Shown in pieces: positions 33,580 through 42,254 of a DNA stretch of 64,000 bases (position 1 is the first letter of the stretch; each line of letters starts with the position of its first letter). A model generated the notes under the pieces. It had not been told where the DNA came from. It saw only the letters and a list, made by a program, of their open reading frames with translations, and searched no databases. This stretch comes from JAAXHV01 sp965207165 (lineage in GTDB: Bacteria; Pseudomonadota; Gammaproteobacteria; Eutrophobiales; Eutrophobiaceae). The DNA lies in NCBI GenBank assembly GCA_965207165.1, contig OZ242265.1:1-64000 (forward strand). The letters are read 5' to 3'. Both the position numbers and the translations under genes were made by a program.

Positions 33580-33598
33580 AAGAGCCTGGAACCGGACC

Positions 33599-34060
33599 GT
33601 GCCGAAGGATACGCTGTCGTTCGACCAGATCAATATCGGGGACATTTACAGTGCGGAACCCTATAGCGTATCGCTCGATGAAATGTACCGGTTCAACCAG
33701 GACTGGGACCCCCTGCCGATCCACCTGAGTGAAGCTGCTGCCCTGGCTGCCGGCCATAAGGCCGTCATTGCCTCGGGACAGTACACATTGTGTATCAAAC
33801 AATACTTTATGAACCGGATGCCCTGGCGCGAGGCCGTTATAGGCGCCATCGGGTTTGACGAACTCCGGTTCGCCAACCCGGTCCACGCCGGCGATATCAT
33901 TTCCATAACAGTGACGTGTATCGATAAACGCCTGTCGAAAAGCAAGCCGGACAGGGGGATCTGCAAGTTCAGGGTACATATGTCGAACCAGGATGACGCC
34001 CCTGTCCTGATTTACACGGATATCGTCATGCTCAAAAGCCATCGGGGGCCCGGCAACTGA
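33599..34060 (+). CDS. MaoC-like hotdog-fold dehydratase
   Basis: About 153 residues from GTG 33599, or 163 from TTG 33569 overlapping thrC. The single hotdog domain has YRFNQDWDPLPIHLSEAAAL, a MaoC/R-hydratase pattern in which Asp and His are the catalytic pair (normally D-x(4)-H; here DPLPIH). ASGQYTLCIKQYFMNRM and LRFANPVHAGDIISITV fit the same fold. Such enzymes hydrate enoyl-CoA or enoyl-ACP. The substrate is unknown, and location between thrC and recJ tells little. No signal peptide is present. Confidence 0.75.
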   Translation: MPKDTLSFDQINIGDIYSAEPYSVSLDEMYRFNQDWDPLPIHLSEAAALAAGHKAVIASGQYTLCIKQYFMNRMPWREAVIGAIGFDELRFANPVHAGDIISITVTCIDKRLSKSKPDRGICKFRVHMSNQDDAPVLIYTDIVMLKSHRGPGN

Positions 34061-34088
34061 CCAGCGCCATCCTTACCGGTACCGATTA

Positions 34089-35813
34089 ATGAAAATTACC
34101 CGTCGCGTTGCATCATCTGACCGTGATCTGCCGGATCATGTCCACCCGGTTATGCGGCGCGTTCTTGCCGGCCGGAATATTTCATCAGCGCGGGAACTGG
34201 ATTACTCGTTGACCAACCTGCTGCCGTTCGGCAGTTTAAAAAATATTGATGCAGCAGCCGGTTTGCTTATCGACGCCATCCGCAACGACAAACGGGTATT
34301 CGTCATAGCGGATTACGATGCGGACGGCGCAACAGCATGCGCTTTGGCGCTGCGCGGGCTCGCCATGCTGGGCGCCGCATACGTTGATTTCCTGGTGCCG
34401 GACCGCGCAAAGCACGGGTACGGGTTAAGTACCGACGTGGTGCGCCAGGCCCTGGAGTTTGAACCGGACATCCTGGTGACCGTGGACAACGGTATCTCCA
34501 GCCTGTCAGGTGTCGACTTTGCCCGCAGCGCGGGTGTGGACGTGTTGATTACGGACCATCATTTACCGGGCAAGGAATTGCCTGCCGCCAGCGTTATCGT
34601 CAACCCCAACCAGCCGGGAGACCTTTTTCCCAGCAAATGCCTGGCGGGTGTGGGCGTCATGTTTTACGTACTGCTGGCGGTCAGGGCGCGGCTGAGGGCT
34701 GACGGCTGGTTTGCCGCAAAAGGTTTGCAGATGCCGAATTTTGCGGCATTTCTGGACCTGGTCGCACTGGGCACCATCGCCGACGTGGTGGAACTGGATT
34801 ACAACAATCGCATCCTGGTCGAACATGGCCTGAAGCAGATCAGGACGCGGCGCTGCTGCCAGGGTATTTCGGCACTGATCCGGGTTGCCGGCAGCGTGCC
34901 AGAGAAGATTACTTCCTCAGACCTCGGGTTTCTGCTGGGCCCGAGACTTAACGCGGCAGGCCGTCTGGCTGACATGAGCCTTGGAATCGAATGCCTGCTC
35001 ACGGACAATTTTTCCAGTGCCATGCCCCTGGCGTTGCAACTGAATAAATTCAACAGTGAGAGAAAGTCCGTTCAGGCTGAAATGCAGGCGGAAGCAGAGA
35101 CTTACCTGAACGACATCGTTGAACTGCAACAGGGTGAGTTGCCTTTTGGGCTATGCCTGTATGACGCCGGGTGGCACCAGGGCATCGTTGGTATACTGGC
35201 CGGCAGGTTAAAAGAGATGGTAAACCGACCCGTGATTATCTTTGCGGCCGCCGGCGAGGGTTTATTGAAAGGATCAGGCCGCTCAATAGCAGGAATACAC
35301 CTTAAAGATGTCCTGGAGTCGCTGGCGGCGAAGCGCCCACAGCTGATGGAGCGCTTCGGCGGCCATGCCATGGCTGCAGGCTTAACCATCAAGGAAGACT
35401 CTTATACCGAGTTCAGGGAGGTGTTTGATGAGGAAGTCGGACGCATTACCGCGGGCCGGATCCCGGGCGCGGAGATCGTAACGGATGGTGAACTGGCTCC
35501 CGGCGATATCAGCCTGGAACTCGCCAGGGAAATCGAAAATGCGGGGCCCTGGGGGCAGGGTTTCCCCGAACCCCTGTTTGATGATGAATTCACTGTTGTG
35601 GATGCGAGAACGGTGGGAGAGCGGCACCTGAAACTGAAACTCCTCCTGCACGGGTCTCAAACACCGGTTGACGCCATATCGTTCAATACGGATGCGGACG
35701 CTGTTGCTGTGGATGCCGGCAATTTACGCATGGTCTACCAGTTGGCGGTTGACGACTATAACAATAAGCTAAAACCGCAACTTATTATCAGGCACATAGA
35801 GACAGGGCGATAA
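34089..35813 (+). CDS. recJ: RecJ, single-strand DNA-specific 5'-3' exonuclease
   Basis: A 574-residue DHH-family nuclease. Motif I VIADYDADGATACALAL, motif II ILVTVDNGISS and motif III LITDHHLPGKELP supply the Mn-binding residues. The DHHA1 part shows LKGSGRSIAGIHLKDVLESL and RFGGHAMAAGLTI, and an OB-fold C-terminus follows. RecJ works in RecF-pathway recombination, mismatch repair and base excision repair. The order thrC-recJ-prfB-lysS is conserved in gammaproteobacteria. A long stem-loop element lies between its stop and prfB. Confidence 0.96.
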   Translation: MKITRRVASSDRDLPDHVHPVMRRVLAGRNISSARELDYSLTNLLPFGSLKNIDAAAGLLIDAIRNDKRVFVIADYDADGATACALALRGLAMLGAAYVDFLVPDRAKHGYGLSTDVVRQALEFEPDILVTVDNGISSLSGVDFARSAGVDVLITDHHLPGKELPAASVIVNPNQPGDLFPSKCLAGVGVMFYVLLAVRARLRADGWFAAKGLQMPNFAAFLDLVALGTIADVVELDYNNRILVEHGLKQIRTRRCCQGISALIRVAGSVPEKITSSDLGFLLGPRLNAAGRLADMSLGIECLLTDNFSSAMPLALQLNKFNSERKSVQAEMQAEAETYLNDIVELQQGELPFGLCLYDAGWHQGIVGILAGRLKEMVNRPVIIFAAAGEGLLKGSGRSIAGIHLKDVLESLAAKRPQLMERFGGHAMAAGLTIKEDSYTEFREVFDEEVGRITAGRIPGAEIVTDGELAPGDISLELAREIENAGPWGQGFPEPLFDDEFTVVDARTVGERHLKLKLLLHGSQTPVDAISFNTDADAVAVDAGNLRMVYQLAVDDYNNKLKPQLIIRHIETGR

Positions 35814-35840
35814 AACTTGGGTGCTCTTAGATATAGGGAC

Positions 35841-35941
35841 AGGTTTGGATAGGCTTTTCAGGACACGCTGTGAATACGTCCATGTACGCTTAGCATCCGC
35901 TGTCCCTGCGGATGATAGTCCTGAAAAGCCTATCCAAACCT
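35841..35941. repeat. Compound stem-loop element between recJ and prfB
   Basis: Perfect 24-bp inverted arms (35841-35864 and 35918-35941; left arm begins AGGTTTGGATAGGC) enclose 53 bases. Inside, CATCCGC and GCGGATG (35894-35914) form a second hairpin around TGTCCCT. It is far longer than an ordinary terminator and has no U-run. It looks like a MITE-like or other mobile structured repeat. Confidence 0.85.
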
Positions 35942-36047
35942 ACCGAACGCTTGAGTTTATTTCAATATTTTTTTGAAAATGATTTGTCCCTGTTTCCTGT
36001 GCTGTAGTAAGATTCCTGCGCCATTTATTTGTAATGTATAAGGAAAA

Positions 36048-37146
36048 ATGCTTGAACTGACTGCAATTAGCGCCCGTATCAAAGACTGCCAGGGGAGAAT
36101 CGAATCCCTGAGGAGGTATCTTTGACCTTGATGTCAAGGTCAAACGCCTGGGCGAAGTCAGGCGGGAACTGGAAAATTCCGAACTCTGGAATGATCCTGA
36201 GCGCGCCCAGGCTTTGGGGAAGGAACGCGCCGCGCTTGAAAAAACAGTAAATACGATAGAATCGATTTGCCAGGGACTGGACGATCTCGAGTTGTTGCTC
36301 GATATGGCGAAGCAGGAAGACGACGCCGATACCGTGCATGAAGTCGTAGCCGACCTTGACAAGTATTCCGCACAGATAGAAGAGCTGGAGTTCCGGCGCA
36401 TGTTCTCCGGCGAGATGGACCCGAACAACGCGTTTCTTGAAATCCAGTCAGGTTCCGGCGGCACCGAAGCGCAGGATTGGGCAGAAATGCTGCTGCGCAT
36501 GTATCTGCGCTGGGGTGAACAGCGCAGTTTTGCGACAGAGTTGATCGAAGTGTCGCCCGGGGAAGTGGCTGGGGTGAAAAGCGCGACGGTCAAGTATAAG
36601 GGAGACTATGCCTACGGCTGGCTGCGTACCGAAACCGGGGTACACAGGCTGGTCAGGAAATCTCCGTTTGATTCGGGCAACAGGCGCCACACCTCCTTTG
36701 CCTCGGTATTCGTGTCCCCGGAGATCGATGACAATATCGAGGTGGATATCGAGACCTCCGACTTGCGCGTTGACACCTACCGGGCCAGCGGGGCGGGGGG
36801 GCAGCACGTGAACAAGACGGATTCGGCGGTGAGGATGACGCATTTACCGACCGGTATTGTCGTGCAGTGCCAGAATGACCGCTCCCAGCACAAGAACAGG
36901 GATCAGGCTATAAAACAATTACGCGCCAAGCTGTACGAACTGGAACTGCAAAAACGCATGTCCGAACAGAAAGCAATGGAGGAATCCAAGGCCGATATAG
37001 GCTGGGGCAGCCAGATCCGTTCCTATGTACTGGACCAGTCCAGGATCAAGGATTTACGTACCGGTGTGGAGACAGGCAATACACAGGCCGTGCTGGACGG
37101 GGACCTGGACCGGTTTATCGAAGCCAGCCTCAAGGCCGGGGTATGA
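36048..37146 (+). CDS. prfB: PrfB, peptide chain release factor 2, with programmed +1 frameshift
   Basis: The true gene starts at ATG 36048 (AAGGA upstream), not at the internal codon of the downstream frame. The first 25 codons end at an in-frame TGA (36123-36125). The preceding AGGAGG-TAT-CTT-TGA-C is the classical RF2 autoregulatory frameshift site, and shifting +1 continues with GAC into the long frame. The product is 365 residues, the same as E. coli RF2. GAGGQHVNKTD is the GGQ catalytic motif, and SPFDSGNRRHTS carries the SPF stop-codon-reading tripeptide. Low RF2 lets ribosomes pause at the UGA and shift, so expression is self-adjusting. lysS overlaps its stop. Confidence 0.97.
36111..36126 (+). 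promoter_or_regulatory. Programmed +1 frameshift site of prfB
   Basis: AGGAGG (36111-36116) is an internal Shine-Dalgarno three bases before CTT TGA C (36120-36126). This is the known arrangement that pushes the ribosome forward by one base when RF2 is scarce. Confidence 0.95.
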
Positions 37147-38636
37147 TAGCTATGACTAAAGACGACAACGAAATCATCAGGCAAAGACGTGCGCAGTTGC
37201 AGGCGTTGCGTGAACGGGGCAACGCCTACCCCAACGACTTCAGGCGGAATATTCTGGCGCAAGAGTTACACACGCGTTACGGGGACGAGGACAAGGAGCA
37301 ACTGGAGACGGAAACTGAAAAGTTCAGTCTTGCCGGCAGGATGATGAGCCGCCGGGTTATGGGCAAGGCCTCCTTTGCCCACATCCAGGACATGTCCGGG
37401 CGCATCCAGCTTTTTGTCAGGCGCGACGACCTGGCGGATGATTCTTATGCGCAGTTCAAGAAATGGGATATCGGCGACCTTGTCGGCGTGACCGGGAGCG
37501 TTTTCAGGACCAGGACCGGTGAATTATCGATCCAGGCTGATTCGATCAGGCTGCTGGCCAAGTCGCTTCGGCCCCTGCCGGAGAAATTCCATGGCCTGTC
37601 TGACCAGGAAATCCGTTACCGCCAGCGTTACCTGGACCTGATCACCAGCGCAACAACCCGGCAGACGTTTCAGATCCGTACCCGTGTTATCAATCATATC
37701 CGCGCGTACCTGACAGGGTGTGGTTTCCTTGAAGTGGAAACACCGATGATGCAGGCGATCCCGGGTGGGGCTGCGGCCAGGCCGTTTATCACCCACCATA
37801 ACTCCCTGGATATGGACCTGTACCTGCGCATAGCGCCCGAGTTATACCTGAAAAGACTGGTCGTCGGCGGCTTTGAAAAGGTGTTCGAGATCAACCGGAA
37901 TTTTCGCAATGAAGGGCTGTCGTTGCAGCATAATCCCGAGTTCACCATGCTCGAGTTTTACTGGGCTTATGCGGGTTACGAGGACATGATGTCGCTGACA
38001 GAGACCCTGTTTCGTTCCCTGGCCGTAGAAGTGCAAGGCGATACCATTGTCGAGTACCAGGGCGAAACATACGATTTCGGCATGGAGTTTCGCCGGTTGA
38101 CACTGCGGGATGCCGTTCTGGCGCATAACCCGGAATTATCAGCAGGCGATCTCGATGACCTGGACAGGTTACGCAACATTGCTGCAGGTAAGGGAATAGA
38201 AGTAAAAGATACTTACGGCACCGGCAAGCTGCAGGTTGAATTATTCGAGAAAACGGTAGAGGCGCAACTGAAACAACCTACCTTTATCACCGCTTACCCG
38301 GTGGAAGTGTCCCCCTTGTCCAGGCGTAATGAGGCGCAGCCTGATATAGCCGATCGGTTTGAACTGTTTATCGGCGGGCGCGAGATCGCCAACGGGTTTT
38401 CCGAGCTGAACGACCCCGATGACCAGGCTGAGAGATTCCGGATACAGGCTGAAGGGAAGGCATCCGGCGACGAAGAAGCCATGCACTATGACGCCGATTA
38501 CGTCACGGCCCTGGAATACGGCATGCCGCCCACTGCCGGGGAGGGGATCGGTATAGACCGGCTGGTCATGTTGCTTACGGATTCTGCATCCATCCGCGAT
38601 GTGATCCTGTTTCCCCAGTTGCGGACGAAGGAGTAG
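37143..38636 (+). CDS. lysS: LysS, class II lysyl-tRNA synthetase
   Basis: A 497-residue enzyme (ATG 37143, or 37152 without the first three residues). The N-terminal OB-fold anticodon-binding domain includes GRMMSRRVMGKASFAHIQD. Class II motif 1 is in FLEVETPMMQAIPGGAAARP, motif 2 in EINRNFRNEGLSLQHNPEFT, and motif 3 in GIGIDRLVMLLTDS. It charges tRNA-Lys. Its start overlaps the prfB stop (ATGA), so the two are translationally coupled, as in many gammaproteobacteria. Confidence 0.97.
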   Translation: MIAMTKDDNEIIRQRRAQLQALRERGNAYPNDFRRNILAQELHTRYGDEDKEQLETETEKFSLAGRMMSRRVMGKASFAHIQDMSGRIQLFVRRDDLADDSYAQFKKWDIGDLVGVTGSVFRTRTGELSIQADSIRLLAKSLRPLPEKFHGLSDQEIRYRQRYLDLITSATTRQTFQIRTRVINHIRAYLTGCGFLEVETPMMQAIPGGAAARPFITHHNSLDMDLYLRIAPELYLKRLVVGGFEKVFEINRNFRNEGLSLQHNPEFTMLEFYWAYAGYEDMMSLTETLFRSLAVEVQGDTIVEYQGETYDFGMEFRRLTLRDAVLAHNPELSAGDLDDLDRLRNIAAGKGIEVKDTYGTGKLQVELFEKTVEAQLKQPTFITAYPVEVSPLSRRNEAQPDIADRFELFIGGREIANGFSELNDPDDQAERFRIQAEGKASGDEEAMHYDADYVTALEYGMPPTAGEGIGIDRLVMLLTDSASIRDVILFPQLRTKE

Positions 38637-38665
38637 TTCAGGGATACATTTCCCACCTGTGAAAT

Positions 38666-38693
38666 GAAACTTTCTCGTACCTGCAGAGTCTAG
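38666..38693 (+). promoter_or_regulatory. ECF-sigma-type promoter of the hvfABC operon
   Basis: GAAACTT (38666-38672), exactly 15 bases, then GTCTAG (38688-38693) closely resembles the sigma-E/ECF pattern GGAACTT-N15-GTCTAA. Transcription would begin near 38700, leaving a ~100-base leader. A CAGCCGG/CCGGCTG hairpin (38733-38756) lies in that leader, and AGGAGG precedes the ATG. Confidence 0.55.
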
Positions 38694-38798
38694 TGCTATA
38701 CTGCATGTGGAAATTTATTCCGTATCATGAAGCAGCCGGAACATAGAAACCGGCTGTGACTGCATGATGTTATAAACCCTGATCAGGAGGTAACACTG

Positions 38799-39215
38799 AT
38801 GTCGAAAGAAACTACTTTAAAACCTATAGCAGCTGCGTTGGGCACCACTTTTGCAGTTTCGCTCGCCCTCAGCCCTGTAGCCAATGCTGCAGACAACCCG
38901 TTCAGCATGACCGAGTTGTCCCAGGGCGGTTACATGGTTGCCGATGCGCACGGAGGTGAAGGCAAGTGTGGCGAAGGCAAATGCGGCGAAGATAAGGAAG
39001 GCGAAGGATCATGCGGCGAAGACAAGGAAGGTGAAGGCAATTGTGGCGAAGGCAAATGCGGCGAAGGCAAATGCGGCGAGGACAAGGAAGGCGAAGGGAA
39101 ATGCGGCGAAGGGAAATGCGGCGAAGGGAAGTGCGGCGAGGGTAAATGCGGCGAGGACAAGGAAGGCGAAGGCAAGTGCGGTGAAGGCAAGTGCGGTGAC
39201 AGCGCAGAGGGTTAA
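38799..39215 (+). CDS. hvfA: HvfA-like Cys-rich peptide precursor with EGKCG pentapeptide repeats
   Basis: A 138-residue exported precursor with a strong AGGAGG ribosome binding site. Residues 1-~31 are a signal peptide (AALGTTFAVSLALSPVANA, cleavage before ADN). From about residue 54 it consists of 16 pentapeptides: ten EGKCG, one EGSCG, one EGNCG and four Cys-free EDKEG, so twelve cysteines in all. EGKCG repeats are the known substrate motif of HvfBC-type MNIO enzymes, which turn these cysteines into sulfur heterocycles; mature bufferin-like peptides bind copper in the periplasm. The MNIO gene and its partner follow directly. The 15-base DNA periodicity suggests growth by slippage or recombination. 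Confidence 0.88.
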   Translation: MSKETTLKPIAAALGTTFAVSLALSPVANAADNPFSMTELSQGGYMVADAHGGEGKCGEGKCGEDKEGEGSCGEDKEGEGNCGEGKCGEGKCGEDKEGEGKCGEGKCGEGKCGEGKCGEDKEGEGKCGEGKCGDSAEG

Positions 39216-39301
39216 TCTGCGCCAGTTATCATTACTGTCCCGGGGTTTGACGATGCGGACACGTTCCGGTGTTGCCCCGTGGTACTTGCTTGCAGCCTGA
39301 A

Positions 39302-40171
39302 ATGGCTGATATTTACCCCGTAAAAGGAACCGGACTGGGTCTGCGGCGAGCCTTCATCGGTTCGCTCGCAGACTCAGATCATCTTTTGTCAGGGATCGAC
39401 TTCATGGAGGTGGCGCCGGAGAACTGGATCGATGTGGGCGGCCGCTTCGGGCGCCGTTTCCGTGAGATAGCGGACAATATGCCCATCGTCTGTCACGGAC
39501 TGTCCCTGAATATAGGCGGCCCTGCGCCCCTGGACGAGGCATTTCTCCACAAGGTAAGACAATTCCTTGATACCTACAACGTCCGTTGTTACAGCGAACA
39601 CCTGAGCTATTGTGCCGACGATGGTCACCTGTACGACCTGATGCCGATCCCGTTTACCGAAGAGGCAGTCCATTATACGGCCGCCAGAATCAGGCGTGTC
39701 CAGGAGATTACCGGGCGGCGCCTGGCTATTGAAAACGTGTCCTATTACGCTGCGCCCGGCCAGGAAATGACGGAAACGGACTTCATCAATAACGTACTGG
39801 CCGAAGCCGATTGTGACCTGTTGCTGGACATCAACAATATATATGTAAACAGTATCAACCACCGTTATGATGCCGAGACCTGGCTGAAATCATTGCCGGC
39901 GGAGCGTATCGCCTATGCCCACGTTGCCGGCCACTACGTGGAAGCAGAGGATTTGCGGGTGGATACCCATGGTTCGAACGTAATCGATCCTGTCTGGAGG
40001 CTGCTTGAAGTCGCCTACCGGCATTTCGGTGTTTTCCCCACACTGCTTGAGCGGGATTTTAATATACCCCCATTGCCCGAGTTGCTGGGCGAAGTTGACA
40101 GGATCCGCCGGGTCCAGTCCGCCCAGATGGACTACCCTGATGCATCAGTCCTCCACCAGGAACTCCTTTAA
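39302..40171 (+). CDS. hvfB: HvfB-like MNIO (DUF692) iron oxidase
   Basis: A 289-residue DUF692/MNIO protein starting at ATG 39302; the frame is open for 11 more codons. VKGTGLGLRRAF opens the TIM-barrel family. Iron ligands are recognisable in FMEVAPENWIDVGG, IVCHGLSLNIGG, YSEHLSYC, LAIENVSYY, LLLDINNIYVN, AYAHVAGHY and DTHG. MNIO enzymes bind two or three irons and oxidatively modify cysteines of a precursor peptide, here most likely the EGKCG cysteines of HvfA. It sits 86 bases after hvfA and overlaps the next gene by 32 bp, so all three should be cotranscribed. Confidence 0.93.
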   Translation: MADIYPVKGTGLGLRRAFIGSLADSDHLLSGIDFMEVAPENWIDVGGRFGRRFREIADNMPIVCHGLSLNIGGPAPLDEAFLHKVRQFLDTYNVRCYSEHLSYCADDGHLYDLMPIPFTEEAVHYTAARIRRVQEITGRRLAIENVSYYAAPGQEMTETDFINNVLAEADCDLLLDINNIYVNSINHRYDAETWLKSLPAERIAYAHVAGHYVEAEDLRVDTHGSNVIDPVWRLLEVAYRHFGVFPTLLERDFNIPPLPELLGEVDRIRRVQSAQMDYPDASVLHQELL

Positions 40172-40913
40172 GGATATCCAGTACCAGTTTACCCGGCATA
40201 TTCGTGACCCGGCGAACGCGCCGGCGCCGGGGGATATCGAAGAGCGCCGGATGGCGATCTACCGTGATTTGCTGTACCGCAACGTAGAAAGTTTCCTGGC
40301 AAACAGTTTCCCGGTATTGAGGAAGGTCATCAAGGATGATGACTGGCACTCGTTAATGCGGGAGTATTTCAAAAACCACCAGTCCCGCACACCCTTGTTC
40401 CCAAAGATGCCCCAGGAGTTTCTTCAATATCTCCAGGATAATGAAGAAACCGCCCGGGACCTGTATCCGTTCCTGCTCGAACTGGCTCACTACGAGTGGG
40501 TGGAACTGGCATTGTCTATCGACAGCCGCGAGATCAGGCAGGACGGGCTGGATACCGGCGGCGACCTGCTGTCCGGGGTCCCGGTATTGAACGAACTGTC
40601 ATGGTCCCTGGCTTATAACTACCCGGTACATCGTATCGGTCCCGATTACCTGCCCGGGGAAAAGCCGGCACAACCTACCTGCCTGCTTGTTTACCGGGAC
40701 AGGCAGGACAGTGTAAGGTTCATCGAACTGAACCCCCTGGCCGCGCGCCTGGTTGACTGCCTGAAAGAGAATACAGGTAAAAAAACCGGCAGGGAGATCC
40801 TCATGGAAATAGCTGGTGAAATAGCGCACCCCGATCCTGAAATAGTGGTTAATGGCGGCTGCGCTATCCTCGAAGACATGCGCGACAAGCAAATAGTACT
40901 CGGTACGGAATAA
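40140..40913 (+). CDS. hvfC: HvfC-like DUF2063 partner protein
   Basis: A 257-residue protein from ATG 40140, which overlaps hvfB by 32 bp. ERRMAIYRDLLYRNVESFLA with NSFPVLRKVI is the typical DUF2063 N-terminal domain, and a second domain follows from about residue 150 (NYPVHRIGPDYLPGE). DUF2063 proteins bind the MNIO enzyme and present the precursor peptide to it. A DoxX-type hvfD gene that often follows is absent; instead argG ends convergently 43 bases away, with a dispersed palindrome between. The operon therefore appears complete for peptide modification but minimal. Confidence 0.9.
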   Translation: MHQSSTRNSFKDIQYQFTRHIRDPANAPAPGDIEERRMAIYRDLLYRNVESFLANSFPVLRKVIKDDDWHSLMREYFKNHQSRTPLFPKMPQEFLQYLQDNEETARDLYPFLLELAHYEWVELALSIDSREIRQDGLDTGGDLLSGVPVLNELSWSLAYNYPVHRIGPDYLPGEKPAQPTCLLVYRDRQDSVRFIELNPLAARLVDCLKENTGKKTGREILMEIAGEIAHPDPEIVVNGGCAILEDMRDKQIVLGTE

Positions 40914-40923
40914 AGGATTGTGG

Positions 40924-40948
40924 GGGGACGGACTTCAAGTCCGTCCCC
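40924..40948. repeat. Dispersed GGGGACRGAYTT palindrome, copy 6
   Basis: Perfect 12-bp arms (GGGGACGGACTT and complement) around one base, between the convergent stops of hvfC and argG. A bidirectional terminator role is plausible at this site. Confidence 0.85.
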
Positions 40949-40956
40949 GGATACTA

Positions 40957-42162
40957 TCATTTCTGCAGGCGCAAGCGTAGTGCGTTGAGTTTGATGAAGC
41001 CTTCCGCGTCTTTCTGGTCATAACTGCCGGCATCGCTTTCGAAGGTAGCGATATCCTGGCTGAACAGGCTGTCCGTATCCGACCTGCGGCCGCAGACGAT
41101 GACATTGCCCTTGTACAGTTTCAGGCGTACCCGGCCGTTTACCCGGGCCTGGGTGTCATCGATCAGCTTCTGCAGGGCCAGGCGCTCCGGGCTCCACCAG
41201 TAGCCGTTGTATATCATCCTGGCATAGCGCGGCATCAGGTCATCTTTTAAGTGCGCCAGTTCACGGTCCAGGGTAATGGATTCGATGGCGCGGTGGGCCT
41301 TGAGCAATATGGTCCCCCCGGGGGTTTCATAGCAGCCGCGTGATTTCATGCCGACGTAACGGTTCTCGACGATATCCGTCCGGCCTACGCCGTGCTTTCC
41401 GCCGGTTTCATTCAACGCTTTCAATAACTGTGCCGGGGTCATGGCCTCGCCGTTCAGGGCGCAGGCGTCGCCGCTGCTGAAGTCAAGTTCGATTGTCTCC
41501 GTCTCATCCGGGGCGTTTTCGGGCGCCACGCTCCAGCGCCATACCGATTCGTCCGGTTGCTGCCACGGGTCTTCCAGGTCGCCGCCTTCATAGGAGATAT
41601 GCAATAAGTTGGCGTCCATGGAATAAGGGGATGATCCTGCCCGTTTAGCCTCGATGGGAATACCGTGCCGTTCGGCATATGCCAGCAGTTTCTGCCTGGA
41701 ATCCAGGTCCCATTCCCGCCATGGGGCAATTATCTTTATATCAGGCTTGAGTGCGTATGCGCCCAACTCTAACCTGACCTGGTCATTACCTTTTCCTGTG
41801 GCGCCGTGGGAGATGGCGTCGGCGCCGGTTTCTTCGGCGATCTCTATCAGGCGTTTGGCGACCAGGGGGCGGGCTATGGAGGTGCCCAGCAGGTATTCCC
41901 CTTCGTACAGGGTATTTGCCCTGAACATCGGGAAGACGAAATCCCGGACGAACTCTTCTACCAGGTCATCAATGAATATTTCCCTTACCCCCAGGCTTTC
42001 AGCTTTTGCCTGCGCCTGGGAGACTTCCTCGCCCTGGCCGATGTCCGCGGTAAAAGTCACCACCTCGCAGCGATAGGTATCCTGCAACCATTTCAGGATG
42101 ACGGAAGTATCCAGTCCCCCGGAATAGGCAAGAACGACTTTATTGACTTGTTTGGTAACCAT
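40957..42162 (-). CDS. argG: ArgG, argininosuccinate synthase
   Basis: A 401-residue enzyme from the ATG at 42162 (the frame extends ten codons further). VVLAYSGGLDTSVILKWL is the PP-loop ATP-binding motif. The substrate-binding segments ISHGATGKGNDQVRLELG and RYVGMKSRGCYETPGGTIL are diagnostic. It joins citrulline and aspartate using ATP in arginine synthesis. No argH or other arginine gene is adjacent. A Nudix gene lies upstream on the same strand. Confidence 0.97.
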   Translation of the reverse strand: MVTKQVNKVVLAYSGGLDTSVILKWLQDTYRCEVVTFTADIGQGEEVSQAQAKAESLGVREIFIDDLVEEFVRDFVFPMFRANTLYEGEYLLGTSIARPLVAKRLIEIAEETGADAISHGATGKGNDQVRLELGAYALKPDIKIIAPWREWDLDSRQKLLAYAERHGIPIEAKRAGSSPYSMDANLLHISYEGGDLEDPWQQPDESVWRWSVAPENAPDETETIELDFSSGDACALNGEAMTPAQLLKALNETGGKHGVGRTDIVENRYVGMKSRGCYETPGGTILLKAHRAIESITLDRELAHLKDDLMPRYARMIYNGYWWSPERLALQKLIDDTQARVNGRVRLKLYKGNVIVCGRRSDTDSLFSQDIATFESDAGSYDQKDAEGFIKLNALRLRLQK

Positions 42163-42254
42163 TGTGTGAATAATCCCCGGGACCCGGGTCAAACTGACAG
42201 GGCATTATATACCCGGCAGGTTGTTTTTTCAGTAGCTGAAAAACTCGTTGGTAA

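Noticed and set aside
38930..39190. Minus-strand frame of SPHLPSP repeats opposite hvfA
   Set aside because: It is the antisense translation of the 15-base hvfA repeat; the plus-strand gene has a ribosome binding site, signal peptide and EGKCG motifs.
38930..39200. hvfA repeat array as a CRISPR
   Set aside because: The 15-base units are contiguous, in frame and coding, with no spacers; no cas genes are present.
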